Shown: positions 1 to 8,823 of the stretch, piece after piece
How positions within the stretch are numbered: the first letter of the stretch is position 1
Layout: every line of letters starts with the position of its first letter
NCBI GenBank assembly: GCA_020051075.1
Contig: JAGVJP010000083.1
Location: 1-41,419, forward strand
Length of the DNA: 41,419 nt
Direction: 5' to 3'
Source: Parachlamydiales bacterium
Lineage (GTDB): Bacteria > Chlamydiota > Chlamydiia > Chlamydiales > Parachlamydiaceae
Notes under the pieces: model-generated
What the model was told of the DNA's origin: nothing
What the model saw: the letters and a program-made list of their open reading frames with translations, nothing else
Database searches by the model: none
Program-made: the position numbers and the translations under genes

Positions 1-955
<955 letters not shown>

Positions 956-970
956 ATAACGGAGTCATTT

Positions 971-1501
971 ATGCGTATTCTTGTTTTCTGCGATGCGATA
1001 ATGAAATTTGTGAAATTCGCATTCATTTTTGTTGTAATGATTTGTATTCATCAAGATGTGGCAGCAAGTAGAATACAACATATCGCTCCGCAGCTATTAG
1101 TGAATGCAAATGGAGATTCAGTCACTATCTGGAGGTGTTCCAAAAAGAATGAAAAATATTGTGTTCAAGCTTCACAGAAGCTGAAACAAAGATGGTCTAC
1201 GGCACATGACGTTTCAGATGACGTCTCGTATCTTGGGAATGTCCAAGCTCAAATGGACGAATCAGGAACGGTTTTGGTGACATGGACTCAGATCAATCAT
1301 CAGACGCAACAATTTCAGGTTTATTCAAATACTTTTAAATCTGGCCGTTGGGGTAAACCTACTGTTGTTTCTGGATTAAACGAAAGGGTAGAAGGTTGTG
1401 TTTCTAGCGCAATTAATAACGGACATTCGGAAATACTATGGAATTCCTACAAAGACGATGACTTACTGATTCATTTCTCAGATGAAGCCGCACAACCATA
1501 A
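971..1501 (+). CDS. small secreted beta-repeat protein, paralogue of the next gene
   Basis: A 176-residue protein of unknown function. The start at 971 has GGAG at 961-964. A hydrophobic stretch at about residues 14-27 followed by VAAS looks like a signal peptide; an internal ATG at 1001 would give a more compact signal sequence. The mature part holds three spaced copies of a motif ending in a hydrophobic residue and Trp (APQLLVNANGDSVTIW, QAQMDESGTVLVTW, AINNGHSEILW). The same three occur in the downstream protein, so the pair arose by duplication. The spacing resembles short beta-propeller-like repeats, which is an inference. Two Cys residues lie in the first half of the mature part and one further on. 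It lies 15 bases after the collagen-like gene and probably shares its transcript. Confidence 0.75.
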   Translation: MRILVFCDAIMKFVKFAFIFVVMICIHQDVAASRIQHIAPQLLVNANGDSVTIWRCSKKNEKYCVQASQKLKQRWSTAHDVSDDVSYLGNVQAQMDESGTVLVTWTQINHQTQQFQVYSNTFKSGRWGKPTVVSGLNERVEGCVSSAINNGHSEILWNSYKDDDLLIHFSDEAAQP

Positions 1502-1563
1502 CATTTTTCTTGTTTTCATTTGTATGTGAAAACATGGTTGCGAAAAAAATATTGGAGGTCATT

Positions 1564-2112
1564 ATGATCTATGAGATAAGAAATGCGGTAAAATGTTTGT
1601 TTGTTTCCATGGTGCTAATCATGAGCGGAAATCATTTATCTGCGACAATATTCATGGTTGCGCCACAGATTGTCATCGACAGCAGTGGCAATGCCACCGC
1701 AGTTTGGCTTAACATAACTGATACACAGACTGACGTGAATTCAGCTTATAAGCCTGTTGGAAATAGCTGGGGTTCCGAAGTCACCATTTCTTCAGGGAGT
1801 GCCCCATACTTCTCTAATCTTCAGGTTCAAATCGATGCTGATGGGAATGTTGTCGCAGGTTGGATAGGCATTGACAGTGTTAATGAGGTTTTTAGCATTT
1901 TTTCCAATACTTGGGATGCCACAAATCTAGAATGGGTTGGTGCTGATCAGGTTTCTGAAGTGGCTGTCGGTGTTGAGGGGAACTTCACTATCGGGATCAA
2001 TGGAGGAGATGGACAAGCGGTTTGGAGCTCATTCGATGGCGAAGATCTCTTGCTTTTCACAAATACTGCAGCTTTAGGTTCTTGGGGTGGCTCTCCGGTG
2101 ACCTTGCCTTAA
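1564..2112 (+). CDS. small secreted beta-repeat protein, second paralogue
   Basis: A 182-residue protein of unknown function. I place the start at ATG 1564 because GGAGG lies at 1554-1558; the frame is open upstream to 1510 but that part has no ribosome site. The N-terminus has a hydrophobic segment (CLFVSMVLIMSG) followed by LSA, consistent with export. The mature part repeats the motif of its neighbour: APQIVIDSSGNATAVW, QVQIDADGNVVAGW and INGGDGQAVW, each about 50-70 residues apart. The last block, GEDLLLFTNTA, matches DDDLLIHFSDEA in the first paralogue. It is the last gene before a strong terminator, so the collagen-like gene and this pair form one unit. Confidence 0.8.
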   Translation: MIYEIRNAVKCLFVSMVLIMSGNHLSATIFMVAPQIVIDSSGNATAVWLNITDTQTDVNSAYKPVGNSWGSEVTISSGSAPYFSNLQVQIDADGNVVAGWIGIDSVNEVFSIFSNTWDATNLEWVGADQVSEVAVGVEGNFTIGINGGDGQAVWSSFDGEDLLLFTNTAALGSWGGSPVTLP

Positions 2113-2161
2113 TGGCTGCCGTCAGTTAGACTGCCAGAATTCTACAGTCTAATGTTCTTGG

Positions 2162-2197
2162 ATCCGATTTTTCTAACAGAAAATCGGATTTTTTTTT
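2162..2197 (+). terminator. rho-independent terminator of the collagen-like operon
   Basis: A perfect 10-bp stem, ATCCGATTTT with AAAATCGGAT, encloses an 8-base loop and runs into eight or more T residues. It lies 50 bases after the stop of the second secreted protein. The opposite strand has no T tract after the stem, so it terminates rightward only. Confidence 0.93.
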
Positions 2198-2198
2198 G

Positions 2199-2528
2199 TC
2201 TATTTTCGGTTCAAGTGGACAAGGGGATACACCTGGCTTTTTTGCCGGGTGTTAGGAGAGTATAACACATCAGGCTTGCCGACTTGTAAAAGAAGCAGAG
2301 AATAATCGAGAAAATTTTTGTGGATGGCACTGCCTTCTTTAAGGAGAAAGACATAAGGATGGGTTAGATGTTCATTTGGCTTTGATTTTGACTCTTTCAT
2401 GCTTGAGATCATCTTTGATTGATTGATGTTTATTATAAGGCTTGAGGCCATTTTTTGGAAAGGAAAAATATTGGAATTGACTGGCTTGGCTGATGCACGA
2501 TGAAAGAACCAGAGAGAGAGACCCCATG
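2199..2528. other. 330 bases without a supported gene
   Basis: This stretch separates the terminator from the 3' end of rsmI. A leftward frame of 114 codons (2544 to 2200) overlaps the rsmI stop. It can only start with TTG or at an internal ATG, has no clear ribosome site, and its translation resembles nothing I recognise. It may be decayed coding sequence or chance. Confidence 0.4.
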
Positions 2529-3356
2529 TTAGTCTAAATGACAACTGATATTTTTATAAAGCTCCCGTTTGGGCAGCCCCCTCAATTCTGCAACAAGCTT
2601 AATCGCCTCTTTCCTGGTGAGCTGATACGTTTTCTCGGCCCAGTACACATGTTCTTCAGGAGAGAATGTCTCCCAGGTCGTTGCTGCTTCTTCAGTGGGA
2701 GGGCCGATGAGAAGGACAATTTCCCCTTTAGGAGGGGCTGTTTGCCAATGGTGGAGCAGCGTGTCTGCTGTCCCGCGAATGAATTCTTCAAATTTTTTAG
2801 TCAGCTCCCTTCCGACAACGAGGGCTCTTTCTGGCGCTATCGTCTGAATCAACGTCAATGTTTTGATCAGTCGGTGCGGTGTCTCATAGCAGATCGTCGT
2901 TCCGGGATAAGATAGAATTGTCAGCAGCTCTTTTTTTAATTCATTTTCTTTTCTTTTAAGAAATCCCCAAAATTGAAAGGGCGTTGTCGGAAATCCTGAA
3001 CAGCTCATCGCTTGGATCGCTGCACAAGGACCTGGAATGGCTTGAACAGAGATGTTCTCAGCGATGCATTGCTGCACGAGGAATTCTCCGGGGTCAGCAA
3101 TGGCAGGAGTGCCTGCATCGGAGATGAGGCAGATGATTTTTCCCGATTTTAGGTCTTCTATGATGCCCTGTGATCGAGAAGCTTCATTGAACTTATGATA
3201 GCTTTTGACAGGTTTCACAATCGCATAATGTTTGAGGAGATGGCAGCTATGGCGGGTGTCTTCGCAGAGGATGTAATCGCAGGCTTTTAGGACTTCAATC
3301 GCCCTTAGAGTGATATCAGAGAGGTTTCCGATAGGTGTTGCAACGAGATAGAGCAC
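2529..3356 (-). CDS. rsmI: 16S rRNA (cytidine-1402-2'-O)-methyltransferase RsmI
   Basis: RsmI uses SAM to methylate the 2'-hydroxyl of C1402 in the decoding centre of 16S rRNA. The protein starts MLYLVATPIGNLSDIT, the standard family N-terminus, and carries CEDTRHS at about residues 31-37 and SDAGTPAIADPG at 79-90, part of the tetrapyrrole-methylase fold. A FYETPHR-like motif is present as CYETPHR, and the C-terminus has the short helical RsmI tail. Its 275 residues are close to the usual length of about 285. It starts 26 bases after the tRNA-Cys gene on the same strand, so it is probably read from the tRNA promoter. Confidence 0.95.
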   Translation of the reverse strand: MLYLVATPIGNLSDITLRAIEVLKACDYILCEDTRHSCHLLKHYAIVKPVKSYHKFNEASRSQGIIEDLKSGKIICLISDAGTPAIADPGEFLVQQCIAENISVQAIPGPCAAIQAMSCSGFPTTPFQFWGFLKRKENELKKELLTILSYPGTTICYETPHRLIKTLTLIQTIAPERALVVGRELTKKFEEFIRGTADTLLHHWQTAPPKGEIVLLIGPPTEEAATTWETFSPEEHVYWAEKTYQLTRKEAIKLVAELRGLPKRELYKNISCHLD

Positions 3357-3381
3357 AGATATTCGTAGAAAATGTTGGGAA

Positions 3382-3453
3382 AGGTGGCACCCAGATTCGA
3401 ACTGGGGGATGGAAGCTTTGCAGGCTTCTGCCTTACCACTTGGCTATGCCACC
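3382..3453 (-). tRNA. tRNA-Cys (anticodon GCA)
   Basis: On the minus strand the acceptor arms GGTGGCA and TGCCACC pair fully. The anticodon stem GAAGC/GCTTC encloses loop CTGCAAA with anticodon GCA, and the T arm is CCCAG-TTCGAAT-CTGGG. Position 73 is T (U), the identity base expected for tRNA-Cys. CCA is not encoded; TTCC follows. It has its own upstream promoter. Confidence 0.96.
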
Positions 3454-3467
3454 AGGGTAATAGCAAA

Positions 3468-3497
3468 CTTATACACAAATGGGTTTGATTGAGTCAA
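3468..3497 (-). promoter_or_regulatory. promoter of tRNA-Cys (and rsmI)
   Basis: On the minus strand TTGACT (3497-3492), an 18-base spacer and TATAAG (3473-3468) lie 14 bases before the tRNA 5' end. This is a near-consensus housekeeping-sigma promoter with the right spacing for a tRNA start. Confidence 0.8.
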
Positions 3498-3526
3498 GAG
3501 ATTTATAGAATAATTTGCAGAAATGT

Positions 3527-3780
3527 AACAGGATAGGCAAAAAGGGCAAAACAGGATAGATAAAAGGGGCAAAACAGGATAGGCAGGATAGGTAGGATCG
3601 CTACGCGGCAGGATAAGCAAGATGATAGGCAAATGTCTAACAAAAAAATAGAGAAAAATCTATCTCATCTTATCATCACTATCTATCCCTATCCTGCCGC
3701 GAAGCGATCCTACCTATCCTGCCTATCCTGTTTTGCCCTTTTTGCTTATCTTGTCGCTTGTAATCTTGCCTATCTTGTTA
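3527..3780. repeat. family A palindromic element, copy A1
   Basis: A long imperfect inverted repeat. The left arm is a series of CAGGATAGG-type units with purine-rich spacers and a core CGCTACGCGG. The right arm carries the complement with core CCGCGAAGCG. The centre is AT-rich (AAAAAAATAGAGAAAAATC). The right tip ATCTTGTTA supplies the TAA stop of the leftward desaturase gene. Confidence 0.9.
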
Positions 3781-4917
3781 CGAGGCCATCAAGGGAATGG
3801 GAGCGAGCTTGCAAATATTGTGGGAAAGCTGCACCCATAGCTGCCAGTCTGTTTTGAGGGAACGTTTCAGATGATTGAGCTGAAGTTTGAGCTCTTTTAG
3901 CTGCTTGCTTTCGCAGCCTTCCCGCCGCAGTTTGCGGTAGTACTCCTTCAATTGGTTGAGTTCGCCGATTTCATTGACGATCCGTTCAGCAAGGTCTTGG
4001 ATAGTCTTTTCCAGCTCTTCTTTTTTGATATACCAGAGGTTGCATAGCCGATCGAGAAGGAGGGCTTTTCTTTCCAGAACCATCCGTTTTTTGATCGTGA
4101 AGGGATCCATCCGCTTCAGGTCGCTTGTCAGTCCCATTTTATTCAACGTCCAGATTAACCATTTGGTTGGATCAAAGTGGTACCAGCGAATCCCATTTCT
4201 GTAATCATTCGCAAAGGTATGGTGGAAGTTGTGGTAGCCTTCACCGAATGTGAGGAAAGAGATGACGTAATTATTGACTGCTGACTGTTCTTGGCAAAAC
4301 GGCTTGTCTCCCCAGGTGTGGGCGAGCGAATTGATAAACCAAGTGAAGTGGTGAAGGACGAAGATGCGAAGCCAGCAGGCGATGAAGAAAGCCCCTAGAT
4401 AGTCGTTCAGAAGGGCTCCAACGACGAAAAAGACGAGGACATTAGAGAGAACCATCGCAAGGCCGATGTGCTTGTGCTGAAATTGGACTAAAGGGTTTTT
4501 TGCCAGATCGGGAACGACTTTAGCATCAATAGGACGAGGTTTTTCTAAAATCCAGAGAAAATGGGCGTACCAGAATCCTTTCTGAATGGAGTATGGATCA
4601 TCATCGGTGTCGACATGGGCATGGTGTAAGCGGTGGTCGAACGACCAGCGCAAGGCGCTTCCCTGGCCTGACATCGATGCGAACAATAGGAGGAAAAACT
4701 CGACTACGCGATTGGTTCGGTAGGTGCGGTGAGAGTAGTAGCGGTGATAGCCGGCAGTGATGCTGAGTCCTGTGAGATAGAGGAGGAAGATTGAAATGGC
4801 GATCATGCCCCAAGAAGGGGTAGAGTAATAAAAATAAAATGGGAGGGAAATAACGAGGAGTGTTTGATAGATAATCAAAAATAGTCCTGGTCCCCAATTA
4901 AATTCTTTTTTATTCAT
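3778..4917 (-). CDS. membrane fatty-acid desaturase (acyl-CoA/acyl-lipid delta-9 type)
   Basis: Membrane di-iron desaturases insert a double bond in acyl chains and tune membrane fluidity. All three histidine boxes are present: HRYYSH (about residues 58-63), HRLHHAH (95-101) and HNFHH (229-233). Hydrophobic segments flank them at about 8-30, 37-56, 155-170 and 174-190. About 85 residues after the catalytic domain form a Lys/Glu/Leu-rich helical extension, probably coiled coil, that is not part of the minimal enzyme. I start at ATG 4917, preceded by GTGGGA; an in-frame GTG at 4929 is a weaker alternative. The TAA stop (3780-3778) is the tip of repeat A1. Electron-transfer partners are not in this window. 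Confidence 0.92.
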   Translation of the reverse strand: MNKKEFNWGPGLFLIIYQTLLVISLPFYFYYSTPSWGMIAISIFLLYLTGLSITAGYHRYYSHRTYRTNRVVEFFLLLFASMSGQGSALRWSFDHRLHHAHVDTDDDPYSIQKGFWYAHFLWILEKPRPIDAKVVPDLAKNPLVQFQHKHIGLAMVLSNVLVFFVVGALLNDYLGAFFIACWLRIFVLHHFTWFINSLAHTWGDKPFCQEQSAVNNYVISFLTFGEGYHNFHHTFANDYRNGIRWYHFDPTKWLIWTLNKMGLTSDLKRMDPFTIKKRMVLERKALLLDRLCNLWYIKKEELEKTIQDLAERIVNEIGELNQLKEYYRKLRREGCESKQLKELKLQLNHLKRSLKTDWQLWVQLSHNICKLAPIPLMAS

Positions 4918-4953
4918 CGAAATTCCCACACTTAAGGTGTTGTAAAATAGCGT

Positions 4954-4973
4954 GATAGAAGGAAAATTCTATC
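4954..4973. promoter_or_regulatory. 7-bp inverted repeat upstream of the desaturase gene
   Basis: GATAGAA-GGAAAA-TTCTATC is a perfect 7-bp inverted repeat, 37 bases before the desaturase start in the divergent desaturase/maf interval. It could be an operator or a leader hairpin. No regulator can be assigned. Confidence 0.35.
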
Positions 4974-5079
4974 AAGTCATAATTATATGTCTTAAGAGAT
5001 TAAAGCGCAACGCCGATCTTCCTTCATTTTTTAACGCAAAGGAGCAAAAGAGGGGGAGGGTGTAAATAGTTACGCCTTG

Positions 5080-5103
5080 GTGAATATTTCTGGAAAAATT
5101 CAC
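5080..5103. promoter_or_regulatory. 24-bp near-perfect palindrome before maf
   Basis: GTGAATATTTC-TG-GAAAAATTCAC matches its own reverse complement in 10 of 11 arm positions and ends 7 bases before the first possible maf start. A dimeric repressor site or a leader hairpin would both explain it. Confidence 0.4.
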
Positions 5104-5110
5104 TGAAAAG

Positions 5111-5707
5111 ATGTACTCTTTTTGCATGATTTCATTAATTTTAGGCTCTGCCTCACCAAGAAGAAAAGAGATTCTCTCACTATTCAAAATCCCTTTTCAA
5201 ACTATCGTGTCAAACTTCGATGAGGATTCTCATCCCTTCAAAGGTGATCCTTCACAATATGTTACGGAACTGTCTCAAGAAAAATCTTGGGCCATCCCCA
5301 ATACCGACTCCAATACTTTTGTCCTTACTGCCGACACGGTCGTTTATCGAGAAGGGCAGGTGTATAATAAAGCTAAAGATCGGGCAGATGCTCGTCGAAT
5401 GCTTTCAGAACTCAGCGGAAAATGGCACACCGTTTTCACTGGGGTATCTTTAAGAAAAGGCGATTGCATCGAAACTTTAGTCGACCGAACAGAAGTGGAG
5501 TTTGACGCGCTTAACTCTGAGGAAACAGAAATCTACCTGGACAAAGTGCACTGGCAAGATAAAGCAGGCGCCTATGGGATCCAAGATGGGGGAGCCCTTC
5601 TGATCAAAGAAATTCAGGGTTGTTATTACAATGTCAAGGGACTTCCTTTGGGAGTGTTGAAAACATTATTCCTCCGCTTCGATGTCGACCTTTGGAACTA
5701 CATCTAG
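5111..5707 (+). CDS. maf: Maf-type nucleotide pyrophosphatase
   Basis: Maf proteins hydrolyse non-canonical or modified nucleoside triphosphates and are linked to division arrest. The protein has the family signature LILGSASPRRKEIL near the N-terminus, the acidic LTADTVV motif, and DKAGAYGIQDGGALLI in the C-terminal part. Its length of 198 residues is typical. The family pattern favours ATG 5126 (MISLILGS) over 5111; neither has a strong ribosome site. The stop TAG (5705-5707) lies inside the first four bases (CTAG) of a MITE-like palindrome, so the C-terminal end may have been set by its insertion. It precedes murF but is separated by that element. Confidence 0.93.
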   Translation: MYSFCMISLILGSASPRRKEILSLFKIPFQTIVSNFDEDSHPFKGDPSQYVTELSQEKSWAIPNTDSNTFVLTADTVVYREGQVYNKAKDRADARRMLSELSGKWHTVFTGVSLRKGDCIETLVDRTEVEFDALNSEETEIYLDKVHWQDKAGAYGIQDGGALLIKEIQGCYYNVKGLPLGVLKTLFLRFDVDLWNYI

Positions 5708-5870
5708 TGTCTAATTGAATAAATAACTACGCGCAAAACTACGCCAAAGTCCCGGGGTTGAATCGATCGTAAGTCATCTTGTATTTCTAATACTAGGTGA
5801 CTTACGATCGTTCAACCGCGGGAGCTTTCGCGCAGTTTTTCGCATAGTTATTTATGCAATTAGACACTAG
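5704..5870. repeat. 167-bp MITE-like palindrome
   Basis: Two arms of about 82 bases are reverse complements with about a dozen mismatches. Both ends read CTAGTGTCTAATTG inward, and both arms carry ATAAATAACTA and CGATCGTAAGTCA. There is no coding capacity. The terminal inverted repeats and compact size suggest a non-autonomous mobile element. It fills most of the maf-murF gap. Confidence 0.85.
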
Positions 5871-5942
5871 TCTTAAAAACCTAAGAATTTCTTCCTTTAA
5901 ATCATTTTGTCGTGTAAATTGTAGTTTTTTTGGACGGCCACT

Positions 5943-7292
5943 ATGCGCTCGATGAATATTTCTGCCATTGCGCAAATCTTGAAATCTCACTCTTTATCTT
6001 CCAGAGGCTTCATACAAGGGTATTCAACCGATTCTCGGACGATACGTCCAGGAGAGCTTTTTTTTGCCCTTAAAGGGGATCGTGTTGACGGCCATCACTA
6101 TCTATCCGAGGTACGTCGAAGAGGAGCTATCGGGGCTGTTGTCTCCAAAGACTATACTCTCCCTTTTGAAGGAATGCCTTTGATTGCTGTTGACGACCCT
6201 TTGATGGCTTTGCAGGAACTTGTACAAGAGGTTCTTAAACAAAAGAGGCAGCGGATCATTGGAGTGACCGGGTCGATAGGGAAGACGTCGTCCAAAGATT
6301 TCATCTATGCGTTGTTATCGACAAGGTATCGTGTTGCGGTGTCTCCAGGCAATAGCAACTCCCAAGTAGGGTTGCCTCTCAGCATTCTCAATCATACGAG
6401 CGGCGAGGAAGATCTCCTCGTTTTGGAGATGGGGATGACTCATCCTGGACAGATTCGCCGTTTAATTGAAATAGCGCCTCCAGAAGTTGCTCTGATCAAT
6501 ACCGTTGCGTTGGTCCATGCAACTAATTTTGAAGCTCTTGAAGATATCGCTCGGGCTAAAGCTGAAATTTTCTTGTCTCCTCAGACGAAATTGGGGATTC
6601 TTCATCAGGATATTCCAAATTATTTGGAGCTTTGCAAGATGGGAAGCTGTCAAAAGATCTCCTTCTCAACTGTTTCTAAAGAGGCTGAATACTACTTAGA
6701 TTGTTCAAAAGGGGAGGAGCTGCATGTCAAATCAGAGAATAGAACGGTTGCTTTGAGTTCTCTGACTCTCCCAGGAAAACACAATTGGCATAACCTTCTC
6801 GGAGCTATAGCTGTAGCGAGATATTTCGATGTGGATTGGAACGTCATCAATGATGTCATCCCTTCTTTGAAGCTTCCAGAGCGACGCCTCCAATTCATTC
6901 AGCGAGAAGGCGTCCTCTTCCTAAACGACTCTTATAATGCCTCAGAACATTCTGTGAAGGCGGCATTAGAGACACTGCCAAACGCTGCGGAAGCGGGAAG
7001 GAAGATTGCTGTTTTGGGAAGCATGCTCGAACTTGGAAAATTCTCAGATGCATGCCATCAGCGCGTGGGAGAATATGCCTTACAGCATGTTGATCTGATG
7101 TTCTGCCTCGGAGATGAATGTCAGCCTATCTACGACGTTTGGATGCATGCTGGAAGGCCGGTGAGACTATTTCATCAAAGGGCTGATTTGGTGGCTTCCC
7201 TGAAAAAAGAACTTCGCCCTTACGATGTTGTCCTCCTTAAGGGGTCGAGGTCAAAAGAAATGTGGAAAGTTTTAGACGAGCTGGATTTATGA
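5943..7292 (+). CDS. murF: UDP-MurNAc-tripeptide--D-Ala-D-Ala ligase MurF
   Basis: MurF adds D-Ala-D-Ala to the UDP-MurNAc-tripeptide in the cytoplasm. The N-terminal domain has STDSRTIRPGELFFALKG, typical of MurE/MurF. The ATP loop GVTGSIGKTSS lies at about residues 107-117, NSNSQVGLPLS and LEMGMTHPGQI follow, and the C-terminal domain contains NDSYNAS and LGSMLELG. The length of 449 residues is normal. The start at 5943 (or 5952) lacks a strong ribosome site. The TGA stop overlaps the mraY ATG as ATGA, implying translational coupling. It begins the cell-wall cluster whose order matches Chlamydia. Confidence 0.96.
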   Translation: MRSMNISAIAQILKSHSLSSRGFIQGYSTDSRTIRPGELFFALKGDRVDGHHYLSEVRRRGAIGAVVSKDYTLPFEGMPLIAVDDPLMALQELVQEVLKQKRQRIIGVTGSIGKTSSKDFIYALLSTRYRVAVSPGNSNSQVGLPLSILNHTSGEEDLLVLEMGMTHPGQIRRLIEIAPPEVALINTVALVHATNFEALEDIARAKAEIFLSPQTKLGILHQDIPNYLELCKMGSCQKISFSTVSKEAEYYLDCSKGEELHVKSENRTVALSSLTLPGKHNWHNLLGAIAVARYFDVDWNVINDVIPSLKLPERRLQFIQREGVLFLNDSYNASEHSVKAALETLPNAAEAGRKIAVLGSMLELGKFSDACHQRVGEYALQHVDLMFCLGDECQPIYDVWMHAGRPVRLFHQRADLVASLKKELRPYDVVLLKGSRSKEMWKVLDELDL

Positions 7293-8509
7293 TCTTATTC
7301 CTCATTCAGCTGTTGAAAGAATATTACGACTGGAAAATTCCTGCTGTCTTTGGCTATTTCTCCACGCGGATGATCCTTGCTGCGGCGACGGCATTGCTGT
7401 TGAGCATATTTCTCGGACCTTTCTTCATACGGAAACTCTATGAGTTAAAGATTGGGCAGCCCATCCGCAAGGATGAATGTCCCCTGCTTGGTCAATTACA
7501 TCAGAAGAAGGAAAATACCCCGACGATGGGGGGGATTTTGATCCTCTTCTCCATGGTTGTCTCTTTGTTCCTTTGGATGGATCTCACCCATATTTTTACT
7601 CTGATCCTTTTGTTGACCACGCTTTTTTTGGGGGTGATGGGAGGTCGAGACGACTATTTGAAGCTTAAGTATAAAAACTCCAAAGGGATGTCTGCGCGTC
7701 GAAAGCTATTTTTTCAGTTCCTCCTCTCAGGATTGATCATCTCATATTTCTTATGGTCTCCCATCAACGAGGGAATGGCAGTGGGCGAATGGTTTAATCC
7801 TCCTGTCATTAAAGAAAACGTCGTTTCACAAGATCTCGGTGGACGCAGCATTGTGAAAACTCTCTCGTTAGAGGAATATGCTGGGCGTCTCTACTTCCCA
7901 TTTATTAAAGAACCTATTTTCATTGCAGGGGGCTTCTCGCTCCTTTTGATGGCAGGGTTCATGGCTCTTGTGATCACAGGGTCTTCTAATGCCACGAATT
8001 TGACTGACGGGCTGGATGGTTTAGCAGCCGGGTGTTTGATCATGGCTGCGGCAGCTTTGACGCTCATTGCTTTTGTGTCCAACCACCTTGAGATTGCCCG
8101 CTATCTCAATATTCTCTACATTGAAGGGAGCGGTGAAATTGCCATCTATCTGAGTGCGATGATCGGTGCCTGCATCGGCTTTCTTTGGTATAATAGCCAT
8201 CCCGCGCAAGTGTTTATGGGCGACATCGGGTCGTTGACTTTAGGGGGAATCATCGGCGTCTCGGCGGTGTTATTGAAGAGGGAGTTTCTCCTTGGCATTG
8301 TGGGTGGGATCTTCGTCATCGAAGCTCTCTCAGTGATCTTGCAGGTTGCCAGCTATCGCCTCCGCAATAAAAAGCGGATCTTCCTCATCGCCCCTCTCCA
8401 CCACCACTTTGAATATAAAGGATGGCCTGAGACGAAGGTGGTGATTCGCTTTTGGATCATTGCTCTGCTCTTTGCAATGATTGGCGTGGCTTCATTAAAG
8501 TTTCAGTGA
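7289..8509 (+). CDS. mraY: phospho-MurNAc-pentapeptide transferase MraY
   Basis: MraY transfers phospho-MurNAc-pentapeptide to undecaprenyl phosphate at the inner membrane, making lipid I. The start is ATG 7289, overlapping the murF stop; the in-frame GTG at 7262 is inside murF. Family signatures are the TPTMGGILIL motif, DDYLK, NATNLTDGLDGLA, GFLWYNSHPAQVFMGD and the HHHFE block near the C-terminus, with about ten membrane segments. Two oddities: the usual GF-x-DD motif reads GGRDD, and the protein has 406 residues against about 360 usually. The extra length is a soluble insert at about residues 160-215. Confidence 0.95.
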   Translation: MILFLIQLLKEYYDWKIPAVFGYFSTRMILAAATALLLSIFLGPFFIRKLYELKIGQPIRKDECPLLGQLHQKKENTPTMGGILILFSMVVSLFLWMDLTHIFTLILLLTTLFLGVMGGRDDYLKLKYKNSKGMSARRKLFFQFLLSGLIISYFLWSPINEGMAVGEWFNPPVIKENVVSQDLGGRSIVKTLSLEEYAGRLYFPFIKEPIFIAGGFSLLLMAGFMALVITGSSNATNLTDGLDGLAAGCLIMAAAALTLIAFVSNHLEIARYLNILYIEGSGEIAIYLSAMIGACIGFLWYNSHPAQVFMGDIGSLTLGGIIGVSAVLLKREFLLGIVGGIFVIEALSVILQVASYRLRNKKRIFLIAPLHHHFEYKGWPETKVVIRFWIIALLFAMIGVASLKFQ

Positions 8510-8528
8510 TGCGGCTGAGACAGAGATG

Positions 8529-8808
8529 CACAGGATAAGCAAAAGGACAAAACAAGATAAGCAAAAGGACAAAAACAGGATAGGTAGGATTGCTTCGCGG
8601 CAGGATAGGCAGGATAAAAAACAGGATAAGGAGGATGGGAAGGATGAAAAAATAGAGGATGATTGCCTCTTTCTTTTTGCATTATTCAAGAAAGGTACTT
8701 GATCTTACTCCTATTTTATTATCCTTTTTTATCTTGCTTATCCTGCCGCGAAGCGATCCTGCCCATCCTGTTTTTGTTGTTTATCCTGCTTATCTTGTTT
8801 TGTCCCTT
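8529..8808. repeat. family A palindromic element, copy A2
   Basis: It fills the mraY-murD gap. The left arm has AGGATTGCTTCGCGGCAGG and the right arm CCTGCCGCGAAGCGATCCTG; the AT-rich centre carries AAAAAATAGAGGATGATT and CTACTCCTATTTT-like sequence shared with A4 and A7. The left tip is 20 bases after the mraY stop and the right tip about 15 bases before murD. Confidence 0.9.
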
Positions 8809-8823
8809 AATGTTTGTTAAAAA

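Noticed and set aside
2200..2544. Leftward 114-codon frame after rsmI
   Set aside because: It needs a TTG start within rsmI, lacks a ribosome site and shows no recognisable domain or coding-like pattern; kept only as an uncertain interval.
3527..3780. Possible CRISPR array in the regularly spaced CAGGATAGG units
   Set aside because: The units are 9 bases with no unique spacers of constant length, and the two arms are inverted relative to each other. There are no cas genes.
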